This document shows positions 9,345 to 18,342 of a stretch of DNA of 35,795 bases, piece by piece. Under the pieces are notes generated by a model, which did not search any database, was not told the origin of the DNA, and saw nothing but the letters and a program-made list of their open reading frames with translations. The stretch's first letter is position 1. Each line of letters starts with the position of its first letter. The position numbers and the translations under genes are program-made. This stretch comes from Candidatus Rokuibacteriota bacterium (GTDB lineage Bacteria > Methylomirabilota > Methylomirabilia > Rokubacteriales > CSP1-6): positions 1-35,795 of the forward strand of contig JACPCF010000063.1 in assembly GCA_016179965.1 (NCBI GenBank), written 5' to 3'.

Positions 9345-9371
9345 TTATCCACATTTCCACAGTTATCCACA
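9345..9371 (+). promoter_or_regulatory. Pair of DnaA boxes (TTATCCACA x2, direct orientation)
   Basis: Exact TTATCCACA at 9345..9353 and 9363..9371. Confidence 0.65.
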
Positions 9372-9571
9372 ATCCGGGAAATCGACGGCGGGACGCGCTT
9401 TCACGGGAACAGCCCTCGGAATTCCCGCTCCGCGTCTGCGCGCGAGCAGCACAGGCCAAGAATCCTCCCGTCTCATGCGGGTGCGGCGCGCCGCCCGCTC
9501 GAAAGCGCGCGTCTCGGGCGGCCAAACGCCCTCTTGACGCGGTTTGGGTGAGCTCTCTAAGGTGGCGTGTT

Positions 9572-9928
9572 GTGAGAATTCTGGTCATCGATGATCAGCC
9601 GACGGTGGCAGAAGTAGTGGCCGAAGTGCTCGAAAGCCAAGGTCATGAGGCGTTCGTAGCCGGGAGCGGCGAAGAAGGCCTCCTGTTGATCGAGCAGGGC
9701 CCGCCGGACGCGGTCTTCCTGGACGTCGTGATGCCGGGAATCGACGGGATAGAAACGTTGCGCCGGATCCGCCAGAGGCGCCCCGACCTACCGGTCATCC
9801 TTCTCTCCGGGACGGTCACCGAGAAACAGATCGAGGTGGCCCGGGAGCTCGGCGTCACCGACGTCCTGCACAAGCCGGCCCCGTTCAACCACTTCGCCGA
9901 AGCCCTCGCCCGCGTCCGCCCTACCTAG
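9572..9928 (+). CDS. CheY-like response regulator receiver protein
   Basis: RILVIDDQPTVAEVVAEVLE, DAVFLDVVMPGIDGIETL, VLHKPAPF; GTG 9572 or upstream start 9548. Confidence 0.85.
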   Translation: MRILVIDDQPTVAEVVAEVLESQGHEAFVAGSGEEGLLLIEQGPPDAVFLDVVMPGIDGIETLRRIRQRRPDLPVILLSGTVTEKQIEVARELGVTDVLHKPAPFNHFAEALARVRPT

Positions 9929-9932
9929 TCCT

Positions 9933-10988
9933 TCAGGAGGGACCGAGGACGCGGTGGACTTCCACGTCCTCGAGAATATTCTTCAGGTGCTGGGGGCCGA
10001 GCCTCTCGAGCCGGTAGCGATCCCTTAGGCGCCGCACGGTTTCCGGGCCGGCCAGGATCTGCCCGGGCGCGGCGGCCGCCGCCAGCCGGGCCGCCAGGTT
10101 CGTGACCGACCCGCTGGCCGTGAACGTCCAGCGGGTCCCCCGGAGCCCATCGAAGCGGGTCGAGCCGACCAGGGCCACCCCCGAGTTGATCCCCATGTGC
10201 ACCGAGAGCGGATGTTCGCTGCTTTCCCGGTTGAGCGCTTCGGTGGCGATCAGCAGGCCGAGGGCCGTGTCCGTCGTCGTGGCGGCATGCGCGTCCGGAT
10301 CGGCATCCTGGAAGATGGCCATGAACCCGTCGCCGGCGGTCTCGTTGATGTCGCCGCCGGATTCCTGGATGCGGTTGAGGAACGTGGAGAAGTAGCGCTC
10401 GACCAGCGTATTCAGCGTCTGCGGGGGGAGCCGCTGGCTCAGATCGGCATACCCGCTGATGTCGAGGAATAAGATCGACAGGTCGCGCTCGCGCTTGGCC
10501 AGCTCCGGGGCCGTGGGGTTGGCCGAAACCAGGCGCTTGACGGCCTCGGGCACGAACTTGGCGAAGTGATCCTTGATCCGGTGAAGCTCGCTCATTTTCA
10601 GGTCCACGTTGCTCTTGAGCCGGAGGGCCGTCTCGATGCGCGCGGTCAGCTCCCGCGGGTTGATCGGCTTGGCGAGGTAATCGTCCGCCCCCGCCTCGAT
10701 TCCCTTGATCCGCTCCTCGATCCCATCCAGGGCCGTCATGATGACGATCGGGATCAGGCGGGTCGCCTCGTCGCCCTTCAGGATCCGGCACACCTTGAAG
10801 CCGTCGATGACCGGGATCACGATGTCCAGCAGGATCAGATCCGGCGAGTCGGCCGCGACTTTCTCCAGGGCGTCCCGCCCGTTTGCGGCGCTCACGGTCT
10901 CGTAGCCCAGGCGCTGGAGGTACTCTTCCAGGTAGTCCACAATCATTCGCTCGTCGTCCACGATCAGGATCCGGGGGGGGCGGGTCAC
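9933..10988 (-). CDS. Response regulator receiver-adenylate/guanylate cyclase fusion
   Basis: RILIVDDERMIVDYLEEYL receiver; class III cyclase core LSILFLDISGYADLSQ, GDGFMAIFQDAD, HMGINSGVALVGS. Confidence 0.9.
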   Translation of the reverse strand: MTRPPRILIVDDERMIVDYLEEYLQRLGYETVSAANGRDALEKVAADSPDLILLDIVIPVIDGFKVCRILKGDEATRLIPIVIMTALDGIEERIKGIEAGADDYLAKPINPRELTARIETALRLKSNVDLKMSELHRIKDHFAKFVPEAVKRLVSANPTAPELAKRERDLSILFLDISGYADLSQRLPPQTLNTLVERYFSTFLNRIQESGGDINETAGDGFMAIFQDADPDAHAATTTDTALGLLIATEALNRESSEHPLSVHMGINSGVALVGSTRFDGLRGTRWTFTASGSVTNLAARLAAAAAPGQILAGPETVRRLRDRYRLERLGPQHLKNILEDVEVHRVLGPS

Positions 10989-11845
10989 TTGTAGCGCTCC
11001 CCCAAAGCCATCTGCTCGGTGACGCCGATCAGCTCGTTGAACTCGGCGAAGGGAATGTAGCGGTCGGCGAAGGCCAGGACGTCGTCCTTCGCCTTCACGC
11101 CCGCCAGGAAGGCCTGGATTGCCTTGACTGCCACGAAGAGGGTGTCCACGGGCAGGAGGATGATGGCGTACTCGAGCTCCCGGAGCCGCTTGAAGGGCAG
11201 GAGCGGAGACCGGCCGCCGGGAGCGTAGTTGAAGAGGAGGGGCGTATCGAAGGTCCGGGCCACGGTCTCGATCTGCTGCTCCGACGTGGGGGCCTCCACG
11301 AACAGGATGTCGGCGCCGGCCTTGATCGCCGCCTCGCCGCGGCGGAGGGCGTCGTCGAAACCGGTCACGGCGATGGCGTCGGTGCGGGCGATGATGAGGA
11401 GATCGGGGTCCGTGCGCGCCTCCACCGCCGCCCGGATTTTCTGGGCGAACTCCTCCAGGGGCACCACCTGTTTCCCCGCCAAATGGCCGCAGCGCTTCGG
11501 GAGCATCTGGTCTTCCAGGTGAAGCGCCGCCACCCCGGCCGCCTCGTAGGTCCGCACCGTGCGGCGCACGTTCAGGGCGTTACCGTAGCCCGTGTCGGCG
11601 TCGGCGATCAGCGGGATGCCGACCGCGCTCGCCATGTTGTGGGCGTGGTCCGCCATCTCGGCAAGGCCGGCGAAGCCCAGGTCGGGAAGCCCGAGGCGGG
11701 AGGCGGAGGTCCCGTACCCCGTCATGTACACAACCTGAAAGCCCGCGCGTTCGACCAGCTTGGCCGACACGCAGTCGTACGCGCCCGGCACCACCAGCCC
11801 CTGCTTTCGTTCCACCAACTCGTGAAGCCTTCGTCGCGGATTCAT
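10985..11845 (-). CDS. Isocitrate lyase/PEP mutase family protein
   Basis: LVVPGAYDCVSAKLVERAGF, IPLIADADTGYGN, ALHLEDQMLPKRCGH, IIARTDA. Confidence 0.9.
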   Translation of the reverse strand: MNPRRRLHELVERKQGLVVPGAYDCVSAKLVERAGFQVVYMTGYGTSASRLGLPDLGFAGLAEMADHAHNMASAVGIPLIADADTGYGNALNVRRTVRTYEAAGVAALHLEDQMLPKRCGHLAGKQVVPLEEFAQKIRAAVEARTDPDLLIIARTDAIAVTGFDDALRRGEAAIKAGADILFVEAPTSEQQIETVARTFDTPLLFNYAPGGRSPLLPFKRLRELEYAIILLPVDTLFVAVKAIQAFLAGVKAKDDVLAFADRYIPFAEFNELIGVTEQMALGERYK

Positions 11846-13006
11846 GAATGCCCCTCACCCTGCCCCTCACCTCTCGTCCTTTCACGCAAGATGCGAGCGA
11901 AGGCGAGCCACCTTGTCGGGCACCCGACTCTTGTGGTCGGGTCGGGTAGGGTGAGGGGGGAGAGGAAACGTTGAGCCATCTCGATGCGGCGCTCGATGGA
12001 GGGATGGGAGTAGAGGACGAACTCCTTCAGGCGGTTTGGGCGGCGCTCGGCGAGGTTCAGCTTCGCGAGCCGCTCCATGGCGCTGATGAACGCCCCCGGG
12101 CTTCGGGTGGTCGTGAGGGCGAAGGCGTCGGATCAGCCCGAGGAGGAGCAGGATCAGGGCAAGGAGCGGAAGCCCCCACGGGTCCGCCGGCCCCTGATAG
12201 CCGAAGCGGGCGCTCCCGAGCCGCAGCAAATAGTCCGCCGCCCAGAACGTCGCCAGCAGGGCGGTGCCCTGGACCAGGAGCCCGCGCATGAGGTCGCCGT
12301 GAACGTGGTGGCCCAGCTCGTGGGCCAGGACCGACTCGATCTCCTCGGGGGTGAACTCGGCGATCAGCGTGTCGAAGAGGAGGATCCGCCGGGTTCGGCC
12401 GAGTCCGGTCAAGGCGGCGTTGGCGGTGCGGCTCTTTCGGGACTGGTCTGCCACCCATACGCCAACCACTGCGACGCCCACGCGCTTGGTCAGCTCCAGG
12501 AGCCGTTCCTTGAGCGCCGCGTCCTTCAGGGGGACCAACCGGTAGAAGAGCGGAACGATCCAGACCGGCACCACCACCGTGAGGAGGAGCGAACCGGCGA
12601 AGAGAACGAGGGCCGCCCAGAGCCACCACCAGGCGGAGAGTCGGAGGGAACCGTAAATGATCTCAAGCGCCATCAGCGTCAGCGCCCCGCCGATGGCGGC
12701 GGCTTTGAGCCGGTCCCAGCACCAGGCGACGAAGGACTGGTGGAGGAGGCCGAAGCGCGTGGGCAGCCAGTACCCGCGAACCCAATCGAGCGGTGAGGTC
12801 AGAAGTTTCAGGCCGGCCCCCAGGATCACCGCGTAGAGGGCCACATCGCGCCACCAGAGCGGAGTCGGCCGCAGGTGACGCGAGGGGTCCGCCTGGACAC
12901 CGACGACGATCCACGCCAGGTACAGGATCGTGACGAGGAGGCTCGCGCAGGAGAGCCAGAACTGCCAGCGGTGGTAGACCGCGGCCTGGTCGTCGGCGGG
13001 CCTCAC
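11842..13006 (-). pseudogene. M48 (Ste24/CAAX protease-like) metallopeptidase, frameshifted/deleted
   Basis: VLAHELGHHVHGD intact; C-terminal SDAFALTTTRSPGAFISAMERLAKLNLAERRP...YSHPSIERRIEMA lies in another frame after about 12135. Confidence 0.75.
11851..11958. repeat. Structured repeat element with 11-bp terminal inverted arms and inner hairpin
   Basis: CCCCTCACCCT (11851..11861) / AGGGTGAGGGG (11948..11958); inner ACCCGAC-TCTTGTG-GTCGGGT (11922..11942). Confidence 0.6.
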
Positions 13007-13326
13007 GTGCGGGCCTTCACCATCTTCTGAAGGCGGACGAGGTCGGCGTAGGGGAGCGAGGCGAAGGCGAAGGAATGCCCCTGTGCATCCTTCCGGACCA
13101 CGGAGGCGCGGGCGGAGATGATCGGCCCGCCGTCCGGAGGCGAGAAGATCAGGGTGACCATGGTGCCCGGGTCCAGGTCCCCGGGGAACTTCACCTTCAC
13201 GCCGCCGGGGCTCACGTCAATGGTCTGGCCGTCCCACTGCGCGCCCGACTCATCCTCCACCGACACCTTCCAGACGGTGACGTCGAACGACAGCCCGGCG
13301 CGGGGGTGCCTACGCTTGTCCTCCAT
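13003..13326 (-). CDS. PilZ domain protein
   Basis: MEDKRRHPRAGLSFDVTVWK...TIDVSPGGVKVKFP; ATG at 13326 rather than the long ORF start. Confidence 0.85.
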   Translation of the reverse strand: MEDKRRHPRAGLSFDVTVWKVSVEDESGAQWDGQTIDVSPGGVKVKFPGDLDPGTMVTLIFSPPDGGPIISARASVVRKDAQGHSFAFASLPYADLVRLQKMVKART

Positions 13327-13407
13327 GATCGGAGCATACCCGGAAAGACGCCTCCCTATCAAGGGCTGTGGTAGAATGAACCGCAATTCATCGGGCGAGG
13401 AGCCGAC

Positions 13408-14322
13408 ATGTTCAAATCCGTGGAGGAGGTCCAGCAGCGCTTCCGGGAGGCGCGCTACATCGCGACCCGCCGGATCGCGACGGTGGTCTATCTGGCTGAG
13501 CGGATGGGCCGCCCCATCCTGATCGAAGGACCGGCCGGGGTGGGGAAGACGGAGATGGCCAAGGTGCTCGCCGAGGTCACGGGCCGCCGGCTGATTCGGC
13601 TGCAGTGCTACGAAGGGCTCGACGAGGGCAAGGCGCTCTACGAGTGGAAGTACGCCAAGCAGCTCCTCTACACCCAGCTCCTCAAGGAACGGATCGGCGA
13701 GCTGATCGAGGACACCCATTCGCTTCCGGAGGCCGTGGCGAAGATCGCCGGCCAGGACGACGCCTTTTTCTCCTACCGCTTCCTCTCGCCCCGGCCCCTC
13801 CTCTCGGCCATCCAGGCCGACGACGAGGTCGTCCTCCTGGTGGACGAAATCGACAAGGCGGAGCCGGAGTTCGAGGCGTTCCTGCTCGAGGTGCTCTCCG
13901 ATTTCCAGGTCTCCGTCCCCGAGCTCGGCACGATCACGGCCAAGCACATTCCGCTCGTGGTCCTGACCTCGAACAACGCCCGCGAGCTGTCGGACGGCCT
14001 CAAACGCCGGTGCCTCCACCTGTTCATTGATTTCCCGGCGCCCCGGGACGAGCTTGAGATCCTCCGGCTCAAGGTCCCCGAGATCTCCGAGCGGCTGGCC
14101 CAGGCCGTGGTGACGGCCGTCCAGCGCATCCGCGTCATGGAGCTCCGCAAGCCGCCGTCGGTGTCGGAGAGCCTGGACTGGGCCCGCTCGCTCGTGATCC
14201 TGAACGCCGAGACCCTGGACCCAGCCGTGGTGGAGTCCACGCTGACGATGCTGGTGAAGTACGAGAAGGACATGGAGCGCGTCAAGGGCGCGCTCGACAG
14301 GGTCCTGGCGGATCTGAATTGA
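13408..14322 (+). CDS. MoxR-type AAA+ ATPase (CoxD-like)
   Basis: Walker A IEGPAGVGKTEMAK, Walker B VVLLVDEIDKAEPEFEAFLLEVL; RBS GAGGAG. Confidence 0.9.
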   Translation: MFKSVEEVQQRFREARYIATRRIATVVYLAERMGRPILIEGPAGVGKTEMAKVLAEVTGRRLIRLQCYEGLDEGKALYEWKYAKQLLYTQLLKERIGELIEDTHSLPEAVAKIAGQDDAFFSYRFLSPRPLLSAIQADDEVVLLVDEIDKAEPEFEAFLLEVLSDFQVSVPELGTITAKHIPLVVLTSNNARELSDGLKRRCLHLFIDFPAPRDELEILRLKVPEISERLAQAVVTAVQRIRVMELRKPPSVSESLDWARSLVILNAETLDPAVVESTLTMLVKYEKDMERVKGALDRVLADLN

Positions 14323-14876
14323 CGGACTGGAAGACGCTGAGTGAGTTTCGAGAGCTCTGGTTTCCGTGCCCGCGCATCCGGCTGCCTGAGCTGGCTCCCG
14401 CGGGGCCGGTCTTCATCGAGGGGGGCCGGTGCATCTCCGGCCTCCTTGGCGAGTACACCAAGATCTGGCTCTTAGCCGCGGGGCGCTGGCACTTCTACTA
14501 CCTTCATCCGCTGCCGCGCGACTTCTTTTTGGTCACCATGCCCGAGGCTGTGCCCCACCTGCTGAATCCCGACGAGCTGACCGTGGAGACGTTCCGCCAG
14601 GGGCGCTCTTACAAGGTGGTGCTGGGGCTCCGGGCCACTGAGGGGCCCGTCCGCGTTCTCCATCTCGTGGGTGATGTCCCCGACGTGACGGCGTGCGTGG
14701 AACGGGAGGAAGCGGTGCCCGCCGGGCCGCTCGGGTGGAAGCTCTCGATGACCCACGTCATCGGCCAGGGCTCTTTCCACGGCCTGATCCGTCTGGAGGA
14801 CAGCCGCCTTCACCCAATCAGCCGGGAAAAGGGCGAGGATGTCTTCAAGGCCTCCTGGGTGACGTTCAGCCGCTAG
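14319..14876 (+). CDS. Uncharacterised protein, translationally coupled to MoxR gene
   Basis: TTG start overlaps MoxR stop; 185 aa; no family recognised. Confidence 0.6.
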   Translation: MTDWKTLSEFRELWFPCPRIRLPELAPAGPVFIEGGRCISGLLGEYTKIWLLAAGRWHFYYLHPLPRDFFLVTMPEAVPHLLNPDELTVETFRQGRSYKVVLGLRATEGPVRVLHLVGDVPDVTACVEREEAVPAGPLGWKLSMTHVIGQGSFHGLIRLEDSRLHPISREKGEDVFKASWVTFSR

Positions 14877-14913
14877 CCTGACCGTGAGGCTTAGATTCCG
14901 TCGGGCTCGTCCG

Positions 14914-15495
14914 ATGAATGCCACTGTGTCCTCGAAGGGGCAGCTCACCCTCCCCCGGTTCGTACGGGAAGCTCTGGGGCTCAAGGCCGGCTCGATGGTC
15001 AGCCTTACACTGGAAGAAGGAGGAGTTCGCCTTCGCCCGGCGCCGGCAGGAACGGCCCACCGCCTAGCCGGCTCCCTTCGACGCTACGCCAAGCCGGGCA
15101 CGGTCAAATCTATTCGAGCCCATGTGAAAAAGGAGGCGCATCTGATTGATACCAACGTGATCGTTCGGTATCTCATGGGCGACATTCCTGCCCAAGCGGC
15201 TCGGGCGGCGGCGTTGATGGAACGGTTGGAATCGGAACGGGCGGAAATCGTGGAAAGCGTGATCGCCGAGGCTGTCTGGACGATGGAGTCGTTAATTGCC
15301 GAACGGCTGGCCGCCATCCTAACGTTCCGGGGCGTCTTGGCTCCGAGCAAAGGGGTGCTCGTTAGCGCTCTGGCTCGGTTTGGCTCGACCTCTGCCGATT
15401 TCGTGGACTGCCTCCTCGCTGCTCGGGCCCGGCAAAGGAACTTGACGGTCTACTCGTTCGACGCCAAAGACTTCCGCCGCCTCGGCGTCGCCTGA
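14914..15495 (+). CDS. AbrB/MazE-type antitoxin domain fused in frame to PIN (VapC) toxin domain
   Basis: NATVSSKGQLTLPRFVREALGLKAGSMVSL (SpoVT-AbrB) then HLIDTNVIVRYLMGD...STSADFVDCLLAARARQ...FDAKDFRRL (PIN), no stop between. Confidence 0.8.
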   Translation: MNATVSSKGQLTLPRFVREALGLKAGSMVSLTLEEGGVRLRPAPAGTAHRLAGSLRRYAKPGTVKSIRAHVKKEAHLIDTNVIVRYLMGDIPAQAARAAALMERLESERAEIVESVIAEAVWTMESLIAERLAAILTFRGVLAPSKGVLVSALARFGSTSADFVDCLLAARARQRNLTVYSFDAKDFRRLGVA

Positions 15496-15509
15496 GAGGC
15501 ACCGGCTTA

Positions 15510-16919
15510 ATGGACCGGCGGATCCTGGAGTTCATCGGGGACCTCAGGCGGGCGGAGATCCGTGTCTCGCCGTCGGAGGCCGTGGATGCGCTGGCCGCTT
15601 CGGCCGAGATCGGCCTCGTGGACCGCGAGACGTTCAAGACCGCCCTGGCCACCACGCTCATCAAGGAGTTCCGCGACCTCCCGACGTTCAACCGCCTCTT
15701 CGATCTCTACTTCCTCGACCTTCAGGCGCTCGGCGAGGGGTTGAAGAAGGCTCTGGGCCCGACGGACCCGAGAATCCAGGACCTGCTCGAGCGGCTCATG
15801 GCCCAGGAGGGCATGGAGGTTGATCCCCTGACCGAGCTCATTCTCCGGGGCGGGGGAACCGAGATGGAGATGGCCATCCGCCAGGGCGGCCAGCACGTGG
15901 GCCTCGAGCGGCTGATGTACTTCCTCCAGATCGGCTACTTCTCGCGGCGCATCCAGGACCGCTTCGACTGGGACGAGATCGAGCGGGACCTGGCCCGCCT
16001 GATGCGGCTCCTGGAGGCGCAGGGGCTGGATCCCGGGCAGCTCGCTCGCATCAGGAACTACCTCGATCTGCGCCTGGAGGCGTTCCGCCGGATGATCCGC
16101 CAGCACGTCGAGCGCGAGCTGGAGCGTCGCGCCTACCGCCAGGGGGAGAAGCTCACACGCGAGGTCCTCACGGAGAAGCCCCTCTTCGCCCTCACGGCCG
16201 ACGAAGTGGCGCAGATGAAATCCGTCGTCGCGCGGCTGGCCCGGAAGATCAAGGACGCTCTGGCCTTGCGTCAACGCCAAGAAGAGAAGGGACGCTTGGA
16301 TTCCCGGCGGACGGTGCGCAAAAGCCTCCAGTACGGCGGCATCCCCATGGAGCTCAAGTTCCGCCGCCGCCACCGGGAGAAGCCCAAGCTCATCACGATC
16401 TGCGACGTCTCCGACTCGGTGCGCAACGCCTCGCGCTTCATGCTCCAGCTCGTCTGGAGCCTCCAGGAGTGCTTCAGCCGCGTCCGCAGCTACGTCTTCG
16501 TCTCCGAGATCGCCGAGGTGACCCAGGCCTTCAACACCTATCCGGTGGAGAAGGCCATCGAGTGGGCTCTCCGCTCCTCGCCCGTGGACTATCACTGCCG
16601 CTCCGACTTCGGCTACGCCTTCAGCCGCTTCTGCCGCACGGAGCTGGAGAGCCTGGACCGGAAGACGACGATCCTGATCCTCGGCGACGCCCGCAATAAC
16701 TACAACGACCCCCAGCCCTGGGCGCTGAAGCACATGCGCGAGCGGGTCAAGGGAATCATCTGGCTCAACCCCGAGGGGCAGTGGGGGTGGGGGATCGGGG
16801 ATAGCGTGATGCCGCTTTACGCGCCCCACTCGGACATCGTGCGCGAGTGCCGGACGATCGGCCAGCTCGCCCAGGTGGTGGATAACCTCGTCCACCACTG
16901 GTGGCGACGCGGCCGCTAG
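15510..16919 (+). CDS. VWA domain-containing CoxE-like protein
   Basis: KLITICDVSDSVRNASRFMLQLVWSL (MIDAS-like), SSPVDYHCRSDFGYAFSRF, TILILGDARNNYNDP. Confidence 0.85.
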   Translation: MDRRILEFIGDLRRAEIRVSPSEAVDALAASAEIGLVDRETFKTALATTLIKEFRDLPTFNRLFDLYFLDLQALGEGLKKALGPTDPRIQDLLERLMAQEGMEVDPLTELILRGGGTEMEMAIRQGGQHVGLERLMYFLQIGYFSRRIQDRFDWDEIERDLARLMRLLEAQGLDPGQLARIRNYLDLRLEAFRRMIRQHVERELERRAYRQGEKLTREVLTEKPLFALTADEVAQMKSVVARLARKIKDALALRQRQEEKGRLDSRRTVRKSLQYGGIPMELKFRRRHREKPKLITICDVSDSVRNASRFMLQLVWSLQECFSRVRSYVFVSEIAEVTQAFNTYPVEKAIEWALRSSPVDYHCRSDFGYAFSRFCRTELESLDRKTTILILGDARNNYNDPQPWALKHMRERVKGIIWLNPEGQWGWGIGDSVMPLYAPHSDIVRECRTIGQLAQVVDNLVHHWWRRGR

Positions 16920-16929
16920 CCGGCGACCT

Positions 16930-17601
16930 CTAACCGACGATCACGTGCTCCGTCGTGAGGATGAAACGCATAGGTCCCGGAGCCAGGAAGCGTTCCCGGT
17001 CGGCGGCGGCCACCGCGTACTCGGGCGTCGCGGCCGCCGCGCGGATGGCCTCGGTCGAGTCGAACCAGGTGACGGCCAAGCCGTCGTAGGCGGGCGCGCG
17101 ACCCGCGTCGTAGGCCGCGCGGCGCGTGTGGCTCTGGACGTACCGCCGAAGCGCCGGGATCCGCGCCGCGATGGCCCCGTGGACCTCGCGCCAGTAGCTC
17201 TGGAAGTCCCCAACCCTCATGCTCGGTTTTCGCGTCAGGAACTCGACGTTCTTAATGTTGCCGGGGGAGACGGACCCTTCCTTGATCGTGTGCTCCTCGG
17301 TGACGAGGTACCCCATCGAGGCACGGTCGATGAAGTTGGCCTCGTCGGCCTGGACCCGTGCGTATTCGGGACTCCGCGTCATGGCCCGCAGCGCGTCCGT
17401 GTCGTCGGCCCAGACCTCGGCGATGCCGTCATAGATCGGCTCGCCCTTCCGGTAGCCGGCGGGCAGGGTGTGTGACTGGACGTACCGGCGCACGCCGGGC
17501 AGCCGCGTGACCACCTCGGGATGTCGCGTTCGCCAGTACGCCTGAAACTCGTCCACCGGCATCCCGGTCTTGCGCTTTAAGAACGTCACCACTTTGACCA
17601 T
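16930..17601 (-). CDS. Tandem EthD-domain protein
   Basis: Two similar halves: FLKRKTGMPVDEFQAYWRTRHPEVVTRLPGVRRYVQSH and FLTRKPSMRVGDFQSYWREVHGAIAARIPALRRYVQSH. Confidence 0.8.
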   Translation of the reverse strand: MVKVVTFLKRKTGMPVDEFQAYWRTRHPEVVTRLPGVRRYVQSHTLPAGYRKGEPIYDGIAEVWADDTDALRAMTRSPEYARVQADEANFIDRASMGYLVTEEHTIKEGSVSPGNIKNVEFLTRKPSMRVGDFQSYWREVHGAIAARIPALRRYVQSHTRRAAYDAGRAPAYDGLAVTWFDSTEAIRAAAATPEYAVAAADRERFLAPGPMRFILTTEHVIVG

Positions 17602-17793
17602 ATTCACTGGATACAGCGTGAACGACCGTGGCGTCAAGCGGGTGAGGGGCGTCACCTCCTCGACTTCCAGTGTCGCGGAGAGAACACCGTCGGCGGCCTG
17701 ACCTCCCCGCCATCTATCCTTTTCTATTCAGTTTTTCGTAGATCCGGCCCTGGCAAACCTGTTGCAGCCGGAGGTTTGCAGGAGGGCAATGCC

Positions 17794-18336
17794 ATGGAAC
17801 GGATTGGCCGGGTTGGCGTCCTGATGTCGGTTCTCCTGATCGCGGCGGCCGGGTGCTCCTCGATAGAGTGGCTGCGCGGTCCGTCGAGCAAGAAAGAAGC
17901 GACGAGCGACCAGCGCAGGGAGGAGGAGCGGATCAGTCCCGGCTCCGACCGGCCGGACAGCCAGCCCGCGTCGCTGCCGGCGGCTAGCCGCGTCGCGAGC
18001 CAGAGTGAAGCCGTCCACGTCCTGTTCGCCTTCAACCGCTGGGACCTCAACGGCAGCGCGCAGACGGACCTCCTCTCTCTCGTGAAAAGGCTCAAGGAGA
18101 ATCCCAAGCTGGGCGTCGAGCTGGAGGGGTACGCCGATTCCGTCGGCTCGCGCGACTATAACCTGCAGCTCAGCCAGAAGCGGGTGGAGACCGTCCGCGG
18201 CTTCCTCGTAGACAAAGGGGTGGAGGCGCCGCGCATCCGGTCGGCCAGTCTGGGCCAGCTCCCCGACGCCGGCACCGCGGAGGAGCGGGCCAAGAACCGC
18301 CGGGTGACGGTCAAGCTGATGCTGCCGAAGGACTAG
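17794..18336 (+). CDS. OmpA-family (Pal-like) lipoprotein
   Basis: Lipobox VLLIAAAGCSS; VHVLFAFNRWDLNGSAQTDL...LEGYADSVGSRDYNLQLSQKRVETVRGFLVDKGV; RBS AGGAGG. Confidence 0.85.
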   Translation: MERIGRVGVLMSVLLIAAAGCSSIEWLRGPSSKKEATSDQRREEERISPGSDRPDSQPASLPAASRVASQSEAVHVLFAFNRWDLNGSAQTDLLSLVKRLKENPKLGVELEGYADSVGSRDYNLQLSQKRVETVRGFLVDKGVEAPRIRSASLGQLPDAGTAEERAKNRRVTVKLMLPKD

Positions 18337-18342
18337 CGGCCC

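Noticed and set aside
9345-9371. Calling a full oriC here
   Set aside because: Only two DnaA boxes, no AT-rich unwinding element and no dnaA/dnaN nearby; kept only as a DnaA-box pair.
15507-16898. 463-aa ORF antisense to the CoxE-like gene
   Set aside because: Mirrors a well-supported VWA gene; composition explained by codon bias on the opposite strand.
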